A DNA stretch of 36,701 bases, taken from Lysobacterales bacterium (GTDB taxonomy: Bacteria; Pseudomonadota; Gammaproteobacteria; Xanthomonadales; SZUA-36). Within the stretch, counting starts at the first letter, position 1; each line of letters opens with the position of its first letter. The notes beneath the pieces are model-generated. The model was not told the origin of the DNA and did no database searches. It saw only the letters and a list, made by a program, of their open reading frames with translations. The stretch covers positions 1 through 36,701 of the forward strand of contig JABDPJ010000226.1 of NCBI GenBank assembly GCA_013042835.1. The letters are read 5' to 3'. Positions 23,778 to 31,416 of the stretch are shown in pieces. The position numbers and the translations under genes were made by a program.

Positions 23778-24946
23778 GCTGTATCATCCTTCCATTCCGG
23801 ATCAGAGGCCGTCGTTCGCTCGCTCATGTCATCAATAATCGCATTGATATTTTCCGGCGTTACGTCGCCGCCGCCCAGGCCAACCAGGTAATCCTGCAAC
23901 AACATATCCGGATCATGGCTGAGCGTGGCAGCGACTTCCTGCCAGAAAATTCCACCGGAACCCGGAGAATGGTTGCGGTCAAGCACCGCTACGCGTTTGG
24001 CCGGACCAATAGCTTCCAGCAATTCCTTGCGCGGAAACGGCCTGAATAACTTGGACCGTATCATGCCTATTTTTTCGCCTTTTTTGCGCCGCTCGATGAC
24101 CACGTTGCGCAGTGTGCGCGCCATCGTGTTGCAGGCAATGAAGATGGTTTCGGCGTCCTCCGTCTCAAAGGCTTCGAGCGCCCCTGCCGGTCGCCGGCCG
24201 AAGATTTTCTCAAACTCGTCACGCGCCTCTTCCAGCACCGTCATGGCATTCTCCATCGAGTGCTGTATCTCCCAGCGATGGTGCTCTGTTTCGCTGGGCC
24301 AGGTCATGCCGCCGAAGGTCGATGGATGGTCGTGTTTGAGCTTGTGCGGAATAACGCACTCCGGCAGAAAGGCATCGACCTGTTCCTGGGTTGGCTCATC
24401 GACTACCATCTGCGTATGTGAAGTGACAAACCCGTCCATGGCGACGATGACCGGCAACATCACCCGTTTGTCTTCCGCAACGCGGAAGGCCATCAATACG
24501 GTATCCTGCAAATCCTGGTGGCTATCGCAATAGAACTGCATCCAGGCCGCGTCGCGCATCATCAGGCTGTCGCCCTGGTCTACCCAGATGTTCCAGGGCG
24601 GGCCCAGCGTGCGATTGACAGCGATCATGACGGTAGGCAGCCGGTAGTAACCGGCCGCAAAGATATTTTCGGTCATGTACGCCAGCCCGTTGGAAGAACT
24701 GGCGGTAAAGGTCCGCGCCCCGGACAAGGCCGCACCAATACAGACACCCATCGCACTATGCTCCGATTCAACCAGCACAATCCGGCCTTTGCTGAACGGG
24801 AAACCGGAAAGGTATTCGATAATCTCGGTTTGCGGCGTAATCGGATAAGCGCCGGCGCAACAACCCCTGGCGTTCCGATTGGCCTCGCCCGCGAGTGCAA
24901 GGGCATGGCCTGCAGCATGGTTACCGGTGGCAAGTGATCTGCTCAT
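23774..24946 (-). CDS. 2-oxoacid:acceptor oxidoreductase, alpha subunit
   Basis: 390 aa. A PorA-type subunit with 'GAYPITPQTEIIEYL' near the N-terminus, 'LVESEHSAMGVCIGAALSGARTFTASSSNGL', the Pyr-domain core 'NRTLGPPWNIWVDQGD', and a C-terminal domain with 'GEKIGMIRSKLFRPFP' and 'VAVLDRNHSPGSGG'. It supplies half of the TPP site and the CoA-binding region. ATG at 24946 with AAGGAGG nine bases upstream. The gamma-fusion gene ends 18 bp upstream and the beta gene overlaps by 4 bp, so the three form one unit. Substrate range as for the beta subunit. Confidence 0.92.
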   Translation of the reverse strand: MSRSLATGNHAAGHALALAGEANRNARGCCAGAYPITPQTEIIEYLSGFPFSKGRIVLVESEHSAMGVCIGAALSGARTFTASSSNGLAYMTENIFAAGYYRLPTVMIAVNRTLGPPWNIWVDQGDSLMMRDAAWMQFYCDSHQDLQDTVLMAFRVAEDKRVMLPVIVAMDGFVTSHTQMVVDEPTQEQVDAFLPECVIPHKLKHDHPSTFGGMTWPSETEHHRWEIQHSMENAMTVLEEARDEFEKIFGRRPAGALEAFETEDAETIFIACNTMARTLRNVVIERRKKGEKIGMIRSKLFRPFPRKELLEAIGPAKRVAVLDRNHSPGSGGIFWQEVAATLSHDPDMLLQDYLVGLGGGDVTPENINAIIDDMSERTTASDPEWKDDTA

Positions 24947-24964
24947 GAAAAGCCTCCTTCGGGC

Positions 24965-27187
24965 TTATAGGTTCGTCATGTATATGGCGCCGCGCGGGCA
25001 GGCGGTCATGCAGACGCCGCAACCCTTACAATACTCGAGGTCAAAGTAATAACCCTCTTCTTCACTGCCTTGCCTGAGAATGCCCTCGGGGCAGTACTCA
25101 AGACAGCGGTCACAGGAATTACAGACACCACAGCTTAGACAACGCAGTGCTTCACCGACCGCCCCCGTGCCATCGGGCCCGGCCTGGAAGCCCAGGTGAA
25201 CCTCATCGAAGCAGCGCCGCCTTTCAGCCGGGCTGAGCGTATTGACCTTCTCGGGTGGCAAGTGCTCAAAACGCTGGAACTTGATCGCTTCAGCGCTGGC
25301 AACGGGTTCTTCCGGTGGCGGAAACAGGTCTTCGCCCGACAGCGTGCGATGGATATGCCTGGCGGCCCTGACGCCGCAACCGATCGCGGCTGAGACCGTA
25401 CCGGCGTTGGTCGCAAAATCACCGCCCATGAAAAACGGTGCGCCACTTAAACCAAGCAGTGCTTCGCCTTCCTTGATCACGGATCCCTCGGGCAGAATGG
25501 AAATGTCATGGGACTGCCCCAGTGCCAGGATCACGAGGTCGCAACGCAAGTTGAAACGGGCTTCCGGACTGGTATCGGCGACCGGCCTCGGTCTGCCACT
25601 GGCATCCGGCGGGCCAAGCACCATACCCTGGCAGGTCAACAGGGGCCCCTCATCAGAGTCGGTCAGGCTTACCGGTGCAACGAGTTCATCAAGGATGATT
25701 CCCTCTTCCAGCGCCTGTTCAATCTCTTCATGGATTGCCGGCATCTCGCTGCGGGTCCGGCGGTAGACTACACGCACCTCGCTGGCACCGATCCGCAGCG
25801 CGGAACGGGCGGCGTCCATGGCAGTATTGCCTCCGCCGATGACGATGACGCGCTGGCCATCCAGGCGTTGGTTGCCCTGGCGTACCTGCTCGAGAAAATG
25901 CAATCCCTGTACCGGCTCTGCCGATGCACTATTACCGAGGTCCAGGTCACTCACATTCTGCAATCCGGTGGCCACAAAGACCGCCTGGTATTCGCGGCTC
26001 AGGCGCAACATGTCTTCGCGCCTCAGCTGGCAACCCGTATGCGGTGCAATATCGTATTGCAGGATGTAGTCAATTTCTTCATCCAGCACGTCGCGCGGCA
26101 GGCGGTAGGCCGGAATACCGGTGCGCATGACACCACCCAGTTCGTCACCTGCCTCGTATAGCGATACCGGATAACCCAGTTTTGCCAGCTGGTAAGCCGT
26201 GCTGAGCCCTGCCGGTCCGGAACCCACCACCGCGACTTTCTCTTGCCTCGATGAGCGGTTGGGTGCAGTCCGCACGCCAAGTTCAGCTGCGGCACGTTCA
26301 ATTTCCCTGACGTTTACCGACGTGTCGTATTCCGCCCGGTTGCAGGTTTCCATGCACGGCGCGGGACAGACGCGGCCGCAGATGGCAGGCAGCGGCGATG
26401 TTTCGAGTATGATCCCGAGTGCCTTGTCATAGTTTTCCTTGCCGACTGCCGCCACGAACCCCTGCACGTCATTACCGGCGGGACAGACGTGGTTGCAGGG
26501 CGGCGTCAACTGGCGCCGCTCAGGTTTTCGCGTGGCCCAGCTGCCGGTCTTGATTTTTGGCATTCCACCGACGTCGTCATCGAACAAATCGGCAACCCTG
26601 GGCTTGCTGGTTACCTCAGGCGGCTTGACAATTTCGCCCGGAATTTTTTGGGAACGCACCATTTTGTAGGCTTCCCGGGCACAGGTTTTGTTGGTTCCGG
26701 CAAAGTTCAAATGCTCGAGGCCGGCCAGCAAATCCATCAGTGACAGATCCAGTACACGCGCCACTGCGCCCGCCATCGTGGTGTTGACGATCGGCACGGT
26801 GCGGGTACCAAGTCCGTTGGAAACGGCGATACTGGTTGCATCGATCGTCGCCACTTCGCGGCCGGGAAAAAGCTCCTTGTAATCCGTATTGTCATCAGGG
26901 GTATTGACAATAATGGAGCCGCCGTTCTTCAGGGTGGCGTCCATACCCGGCACGATCAGTGTGCGATCCAGCACAATGAGATAATCGGGATTCTGAACCT
27001 GGTTGTGGTTGGTTATTTCGTTATCATCTACGCGGGCAAAGGCCTGAATCGGTGCACCTGAACGCTCAGCAGCATAGACACCGAAGGCCTGCACATACTT
27101 GCCCTTGAGAAAATAAGCCGAGGCAATAATCTTGGCGAGCGTAACGCCGCCCTGCCCTCCACGCCCACAAATTGTAATTTCCATCAT
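24965..27187 (-). CDS. Fusion: oxidoreductase gamma subunit + GltD-like NAD(P)H diaphorase + ferredoxin
   Basis: 740 aa from the ATG at 27187 (27202 also possible). Three parts in one chain. The gamma subunit (about 1-175) begins 'MEITICGRGGQGGVTLAKII'. The GltD/DPYD-like part (about 225-620) has the cysteines 'PPCNHVCPAGNDVQ' and 'CGRVCPAPCMETC', the FAD fold 'VAVVGSGPAGLSTAYQLAKLGY' and the NAD(P) fold 'VIVIGGGNTAMDAARSALR'. The terminal di-cluster ferredoxin (about 675-740) has 'CLSCGVCNSCDRC' and 'CKGCGVCMTACP'. It should pass electrons from the TPP subunits through Fe-S and FAD to or from NAD(P). These parts are usually separate proteins. The gene opens the porGAB-like transcript with an FNR-like site upstream. 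Confidence 0.9.
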   Translation of the reverse strand: MMEITICGRGGQGGVTLAKIIASAYFLKGKYVQAFGVYAAERSGAPIQAFARVDDNEITNHNQVQNPDYLIVLDRTLIVPGMDATLKNGGSIIVNTPDDNTDYKELFPGREVATIDATSIAVSNGLGTRTVPIVNTTMAGAVARVLDLSLMDLLAGLEHLNFAGTNKTCAREAYKMVRSQKIPGEIVKPPEVTSKPRVADLFDDDVGGMPKIKTGSWATRKPERRQLTPPCNHVCPAGNDVQGFVAAVGKENYDKALGIILETSPLPAICGRVCPAPCMETCNRAEYDTSVNVREIERAAAELGVRTAPNRSSRQEKVAVVGSGPAGLSTAYQLAKLGYPVSLYEAGDELGGVMRTGIPAYRLPRDVLDEEIDYILQYDIAPHTGCQLRREDMLRLSREYQAVFVATGLQNVSDLDLGNSASAEPVQGLHFLEQVRQGNQRLDGQRVIVIGGGNTAMDAARSALRIGASEVRVVYRRTRSEMPAIHEEIEQALEEGIILDELVAPVSLTDSDEGPLLTCQGMVLGPPDASGRPRPVADTSPEARFNLRCDLVILALGQSHDISILPEGSVIKEGEALLGLSGAPFFMGGDFATNAGTVSAAIGCGVRAARHIHRTLSGEDLFPPPEEPVASAEAIKFQRFEHLPPEKVNTLSPAERRRCFDEVHLGFQAGPDGTGAVGEALRCLSCGVCNSCDRCLEYCPEGILRQGSEEEGYYFDLEYCKGCGVCMTACPRGAIYMTNL

Positions 27188-27278
27188 CGTGGCAGTTTCC
27201 ATCCTGTTTTCTATGTTCGAATTAGAATGTAACCAGAAAAACTCCGGGCTCGTAACGCTAAAAATCACCCTCAGTGGA

Positions 27279-27320
27279 ACGATACACCCACCGGCTTAGA
27301 CAGGCCTTGACGTTAATCAA
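27279..27320 (-). promoter_or_regulatory. FNR/ANR-like site with class II-spaced -10 (oxidoreductase genes)
   Basis: TTGACGTTAATCAA (27307-27320) matches TTGAT-N4-ATCAA in nine of ten positions and is extended by flanking C and G. On the minus strand a -10-like TATCGT occupies 27284-27279, the position expected if the site is centred near -41.5. It lies about 120 bp before the gamma-diaphorase fusion gene. Confidence 0.6.
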
Positions 27321-27387
27321 GTACAAAGCGTTTAAGCTTGAACAGCCAATCGCCGTTTATGCGTCAAAGACCCGTCAGCACAGGTAT

Positions 27388-27415
27388 CCGCGCCTCGGCT
27401 TTAAGCCAGGCGCGG
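27388..27415 (-). terminator. Stem-loop after the LeuD-like gene
   Basis: CCGCGCC (27388-27394) pairs with GGCGCGG (27409-27415), with an inner GGCTT/AAGCC stem. It lies 19 bases past the LeuD-like stop on the minus strand. There is no U-tract, so it may be a weak terminator or an mRNA-processing stem. Confidence 0.45.
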
Positions 27416-27433
27416 GTGGTTCCGGGCGATTAG

Positions 27434-27943
27434 TTACAGGGCCTGGCCTGCTCGCTCCAGCATTAATTTTCGCGTGTACGGAATCAGCCCGCCTGCGTCG
27501 ATAATCGCCTGGCGCGCTGCGGGCAATGGTTGAATGTCGAACGATTCACCGGAAGCCAGGTTCCAGACCTTGTTTTCCCTCACCTCGAGTTCATCTCCTT
27601 CGGCAGCATTGATGTCCGGACAGATGATCATTTGCAGGCCCACGTTAATCGAGTTTTGCAGGAATATGCGTGCAAAATTCCGCGCCACGACAGTGATGTC
27701 ATAGCCCTTGATGCAGGAGGCGGCCTGCTCGCGTGAGGAACCGCAACCAAAGTTGTCCCCGGCGACGATGAAGCTGCCCGCCGGCACGCCGCCTTCATTG
27801 AGCAACTGGTTGAACGCCTTGTCATCGGCGAATGCAAACTGCGGTGTCTCAGTTGGCAATACCGTTGCCATGAATCGGCCCGGGTAGATGATATCGGTCG
27901 AAATATCGTTGGCCAGTTTAAGTACGACTTTGCCCTTGGACAT
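27434..27943 (-). CDS. LeuD-like (3-isopropylmalate dehydratase/homoaconitase) small subunit
   Basis: 169 aa. The swivel-domain subunit of an aconitase-family hydro-lyase: 'NDISTDIIYPGRF' near the N-terminus (substrate-recognition loop), the signature 'GDNFGCGSSREQAA' and 'ARIFLQNSINVGLQ'. The short length is that of archaeal-type IPMI/homoaconitase small subunits. The ATG at 27943 has GGGAGG about ten bases upstream and follows the LeuC-like stop by 1 bp. The pair interconverts hydroxy-diacids such as 2- and 3-isopropylmalate, citramalate and 3-methylmalate, or homo(iso)citrate. Context makes leucine synthesis unlikely because no LeuA is present. Confidence 0.88.
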   Translation of the reverse strand: MSKGKVVLKLANDISTDIIYPGRFMATVLPTETPQFAFADDKAFNQLLNEGGVPAGSFIVAGDNFGCGSSREQAASCIKGYDITVVARNFARIFLQNSINVGLQMIICPDINAAEGDELEVRENKVWNLASGESFDIQPLPAARQAIIDAGGLIPYTRKLMLERAGQAL

Positions 27944-27944
27944 A

Positions 27945-29234
27945 TCAGTTCACCTCCCTCGGATCGGTAATAACGCCGCTCAGGGCGCTGGCCGCCGCAA
28001 CTGCCGGTGAGCAAAGGAATACCTCTGCACCGGGATTGCCCATGCGGCCCTTGAAATTGCGATTGGTGGTGGCCAGGGCGACTTCATCGTCGCCAAGGGC
28101 ACCCTGGTGAATGCCGAGACAGGGCCCGCAACCGGGGTTGCAAACCACCGCACCAGCCTTGATCAGGTCGCCGAGATATCCCGCATCCATCGCATCGGTG
28201 TAGATGCGCCATGAGGCAGGAAATACCAGCAGGCGCGTACCTTCTGCCACCTGCTTGCCCCTGAGGGTGCGGGCCACGATTTCGATGTCATCCAGGCGGC
28301 CGTTGGTGCAGGAGCCGACAACGATCTGGTTGATCTTCTTACCCTTGACACCATCGATCGGCTTGACGTTGTCGACCGTGTGCGGACAGGCAATTTGCGG
28401 GCCAAGCTGCGCGGCATCAATCTCAACCACGCGGTCATACTCAGCATCGGTATCCGCAGCCAGCAGCTCGAGCTCGCCTTCAACTCCCGCCTCGTCACGC
28501 AGGTAACGCACCGTTTCCTCATCCGGTGGCACAACGCCGGCAGTCGCACCTGCCTCAACCGACATGTTGCAGAGCACCAGGCGGCCGGAGGTCGGCAGGT
28601 TGCTAATCGTCTCACCATGGAATTCAATAACCTTGAAGTTCGCTCCTTCGGCGCTGAGGGTGCCAATCACGTGCAGTATCAGATCCTTGGCGTAAACACC
28701 GTCGGGCAACTGCCCGTTGACCACGACCTTGATCGTGCCGGGCACCTCCACGTTCAGAATACTACCGAGCGCCCAGACTGCGGCCATCTCCGTCGCGCCG
28801 ATACCGAATGCAAAGGCGCCAAGGGCACCGTGCGTCGTTGTATGGCTGTCAGTGCCCACCAGTATCTGGCCGGGGCGGACATAGCCATTTTCGGGTAATA
28901 TCTGGTGGCAGATTCCACCCACGTCACCGCGCACATCGTGAAACTTGGAAATACCCTGCTGTTGGACAAAGCCGCGGGTTTTCTTGTGGTTGGTCGCGGT
29001 TTTTGACGATTCCGCCGGCACGCGATGGTCAAAGATGATCGCGATCCGGTCCGGGTCCCAGACGCTCGGCTCCCGGCTGGTGCCCCGGTAGATTTCATTG
29101 AACTGGTTGATGACCAGTGCCGCATTCTCGTGTGACATTGCGAGATGCACCGGCAACTCGAGAATATCACCGGTCGCAACCGAGTCCTTGTCACAGGCAC
29201 GGGCCAGCAATTTCTGTACGTACGTCATAGCCAT
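27945..29234 (-). CDS. LeuC-like (3-isopropylmalate dehydratase/homoaconitase) large subunit
   Basis: 429 aa. An aconitase-family large subunit with 'GQILVGTDSHTTTHGALGAFAFGIGATEMA' and the [4Fe-4S] ligands in 'VVGSCTNGRLDD' and 'CNPGCGPCLG'. At about 430 residues it is the short archaeal-type class, not the roughly 466-residue LeuC of the enteric leucine pathway. It should dehydrate and rehydrate a 2-hydroxy-diacid. The ATG at 29234 has AAGGAG seven bases upstream. A 13-bp tandem repeat separates it from the CoA-transferase gene. The oxygen-sensitive cluster fits with FNR-type control of the region. Confidence 0.9.
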   Translation of the reverse strand: MAMTYVQKLLARACDKDSVATGDILELPVHLAMSHENAALVINQFNEIYRGTSREPSVWDPDRIAIIFDHRVPAESSKTATNHKKTRGFVQQQGISKFHDVRGDVGGICHQILPENGYVRPGQILVGTDSHTTTHGALGAFAFGIGATEMAAVWALGSILNVEVPGTIKVVVNGQLPDGVYAKDLILHVIGTLSAEGANFKVIEFHGETISNLPTSGRLVLCNMSVEAGATAGVVPPDEETVRYLRDEAGVEGELELLAADTDAEYDRVVEIDAAQLGPQIACPHTVDNVKPIDGVKGKKINQIVVGSCTNGRLDDIEIVARTLRGKQVAEGTRLLVFPASWRIYTDAMDAGYLGDLIKAGAVVCNPGCGPCLGIHQGALGDDEVALATTNRNFKGRMGNPGAEVFLCSPAVAAASALSGVITDPREVN

Positions 29235-29260
29235 AACAATCTCCTTTTCAGGTGCCTGTC

Positions 29261-29298
29261 AAATTACGTTTCCAAATTACGTTTCCAAATTACGTTTC
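29261..29298. repeat. Three tandem copies of a 13-bp unit
   Basis: AAATTACGTTTCC occurs at 29261-29273 and 29274-29286, and a 12-bp copy at 29287-29298. The last copy covers the CoA-transferase stop codon region. The rest lies in the 62-bp gap before the LeuC-like gene. Confidence 0.9.
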
Positions 29299-30496
29299 AA
29301 ATAACATTTTTCGCCTTCAATTCGGCCACTTCATCCGCACTGACGCCAATATCCGTCAGGATCTGTGCAGTATGTTCCGAAAGCCTTGGCGGCGGAGAAG
29401 TGATATCCCCGGGCGTTTGTTCAAATTTCGCGGTCAGGTTAAACAGCGGAATCGTCCCGACGCCCTCGACTTCCACATCTTTGAGGGTTTCGCGGTGTTT
29501 GACCTGCGGTTGGTTCAGTGCATCCTCCAGGCTCAGGATCGCGCCGCTCGGCACACCGTTGCTGTTCAACAGGTCGACCCACTCCATGGTGCCGCGCGCG
29601 GCGAGTTTAGCCTCCAGCAGGGGGGTCAGCGCCTTGCGGTTCTGCTTGCGGATATCCCGTTTCTGGAAACGCTCATCGGTTTTAAGCTCTTCCAGTCCGA
29701 GGACGTCACAGACCGCCTCCCATTGCTCCTGTTTGTTGGCCGCAATATTGATATGACCGTCACCGGTGCGGAACACACCGGACGGCGCCGCGGTGAAATT
29801 ATCGTTGCCCATGGGTACCGGTTGCTTATTTGCAATCAGAAGGTTGGCCGCCACCCAGCCCATCAGGGGCATGATGGAGTCGAGCATGGCGACGTCGATA
29901 AATTGACCTTCGCCGCTGCGCTCGCGGTGGTAAAGCGCCGCCATGATCGCGAAGGCGGCATTCAGGCCACCTACCGTGTCACAGACCGGAAAGCCGGTGC
30001 GCAGCGGGTTAAGCCTGTCATCACCGTTGACAGACATTTCCCCGCTGAGACCCTGGATAATCTGGTCATAAGCCGGTTTTTTGGCATCGGGCCCGGTCTG
30101 GCCAAAACCGGAAATTGCGCAGTAGATCAGGCCCGGGTTGATGTCCTTAAGGACCGCGTAGCTCAGGCCGAGGCGCTCCATCACACCGGGCCGGAAATTC
30201 TCAACCAGCACGTCGGCGTCCTTGACCAGTTTTCTGAAAATCTCCTTGCCCTCGGGAGTCTTGGTATTGAGCGTAATCGACTTCTTATTGGCGTTCTGCG
30301 CAAGAAAACTCGTCCCCATGAGTTGCTCATTCAACTCGGTCATGGTTCCCAGTTTTCGCGCCAGGTCGCCACTGCCGGGGCGCTCGACCTTGATGACCTC
30401 GGCACCCATGAGCGCCAGGTGTAATGTCGCGAAAGGTCCAGCCAGCACGTTCGTCAGGTCGAGGACCCGGACACCTTGCATAATTTGCTTGCTCAT
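29297..30496 (-). CDS. Class III (CaiB/BaiF, Frc-like) CoA-transferase
   Basis: 399 aa. Moves CoA between carboxylic acids. 'GVRVLDLTNVLAGPFATLHLALMGAEVIKVE' is the family N-terminus. Asp144 in 'PAYDQIIQGLSG' is the candidate catalytic aspartate that forms the acyl anhydride. 'RSGEGQFIDVAMLDS' and 'NGVPSGAILSLEDAL' are further family blocks. The ATG at 30496 has AAGGAGG eight bases upstream. The HMG-CoA-lyase-like gene ends within the same few bases (30493), so the pair is coupled. This pairing recalls succinyl-CoA:(R)-citramalate CoA-transferase plus (R)-citramalyl-CoA lyase of Chloroflexus. Acid substrate inferred, not proven. Confidence 0.9.
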   Translation of the reverse strand: MSKQIMQGVRVLDLTNVLAGPFATLHLALMGAEVIKVERPGSGDLARKLGTMTELNEQLMGTSFLAQNANKKSITLNTKTPEGKEIFRKLVKDADVLVENFRPGVMERLGLSYAVLKDINPGLIYCAISGFGQTGPDAKKPAYDQIIQGLSGEMSVNGDDRLNPLRTGFPVCDTVGGLNAAFAIMAALYHRERSGEGQFIDVAMLDSIMPLMGWVAANLLIANKQPVPMGNDNFTAAPSGVFRTGDGHINIAANKQEQWEAVCDVLGLEELKTDERFQKRDIRKQNRKALTPLLEAKLAARGTMEWVDLLNSNGVPSGAILSLEDALNQPQVKHRETLKDVEVEGVGTIPLFNLTAKFEQTPGDITSPPPRLSEHTAQILTDIGVSADEVAELKAKNVI

Positions 30497-31404
30497 GCTG
30501 CCTCCTTGCTACGCAGTGCGCCGGTTTTGTACACGCATCCCGGCATTTCACGCGCGAAGAAACCCGCGACATCACCCGCCACGCTGATCAGGCGGTCCAC
30601 GTCTATATCTTCCCGCAGACCCTGCAACTGCAAAGCGTTGACAAAGTCCTCGGTAGCGACATTTCCCGCTGCGACCTTGGTAAACGGACAACCGCCGAGA
30701 CCGGCAAAAGAGGTTTCGAAAGATGTGACGCCAACCCGCAATGCGGCCATGATATTAGCCATGCCAAGGCCATAGGTGTTATGGAAATGACTGGTGCACT
30801 CAACCTGTGGATCGAGTGCAAGCACGGCGGAAAACAGCCGCTCAACCTGCGCCGGATGGGCGTGGCCGGCCGTATCGGCCAGGCTGATGTTGTACAGGCC
30901 CGCCTCCACGTAGGCCGACGCCATTTCCAGCACGCGTTCCTCGGCGATCGGGCCTTCAAACCCGCAACCAAAAGCGGATTGCACTGAAACCTGTACCTTC
31001 TTGCCGGCCTGCAGGACCTCCTGACCGGCGCCAATGATCCGCCGGGTGGCATCCATGCTGGGCATGCGGGTATTTTTCAGGCTGTGGGTCTCACTGGCGG
31101 AAGCGCCGAGGCAAAACATCTCCACCCCGCACTCCATGCCGCGCTCCACACCCCTTTCATTCAGGGCGAGTCCGGCCAGGGTGACCTCAGACCGCTTGTC
31201 GGCGACCAGTCGTTTGACCAGTTCGTCGGTGTCGGCCATTTGCGGCACCTTCACCGGGTGGACGAAGGAACCCACCTGCACAATATCAACGCCGGATTCC
31301 ATCGTGCGGCGAATCCAGTCCTCCTTGGTATCCGTCGGAACGACCTGCCGCTCCATCTGCAGCCCGTCGCGCGGGCCCACTTCGTGGACGACGATATGTT
31401 TCAT
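30493..31404 (-). CDS. HMG-CoA lyase-like acyl-CoA lyase (DRE-TIM metallolyase)
   Basis: 303 aa TIM-barrel lyase. Conserved: 'VGPRDGLQ' with Arg12, Asp177 in 'ISLADTAG', the metal histidines His206 and His208 in 'SHFHNTYG', and Cys239 in the lid loop 'GLGGCPF'. The glutamate of the HMG-CoA lyase 'IEVTSF' motif is Gln43 here (VQVGSF), which may change substrate. Relatives cleave HMG-CoA to acetyl-CoA and acetoacetate, or citramalyl-CoA to acetyl-CoA and pyruvate. No leucine-degradation genes are nearby. The CoA-transferase, LeuCD-like and dehydrogenase neighbours favour a citramalyl-CoA- or citryl-CoA-type substrate. ATG at 31404 with GGAG seven to eight bases upstream. Confidence 0.88.
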   Translation of the reverse strand: MKHIVVHEVGPRDGLQMERQVVPTDTKEDWIRRTMESGVDIVQVGSFVHPVKVPQMADTDELVKRLVADKRSEVTLAGLALNERGVERGMECGVEMFCLGASASETHSLKNTRMPSMDATRRIIGAGQEVLQAGKKVQVSVQSAFGCGFEGPIAEERVLEMASAYVEAGLYNISLADTAGHAHPAQVERLFSAVLALDPQVECTSHFHNTYGLGMANIMAALRVGVTSFETSFAGLGGCPFTKVAAGNVATEDFVNALQLQGLREDIDVDRLISVAGDVAGFFAREMPGCVYKTGALRSKEAA

Positions 31405-31416
31405 AGTGATCTCCGT

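Larger units (their letters stand above)
27203..27433. other. Promoter region between LeuD-like and gamma-fusion genes
   Basis: 231 bp with no credible gene. It holds a stem-loop near 27388-27415 just after the LeuD-like stop and an FNR-like site with a matching -10 before the fusion gene. This divides the cluster into two transcripts. Confidence 0.5.

Noticed and set aside
29252-30424. 390-aa plus-strand ORF
   Set aside because: It is antisense to the CoA-transferase gene, which has clear family motifs and a strong ribosome site.
30493-31404. Leucine-degradation HMG-CoA lyase
   Set aside because: No isovaleryl-CoA or methylcrotonyl-CoA genes are adjacent, and the active-site Glu is replaced by Gln.
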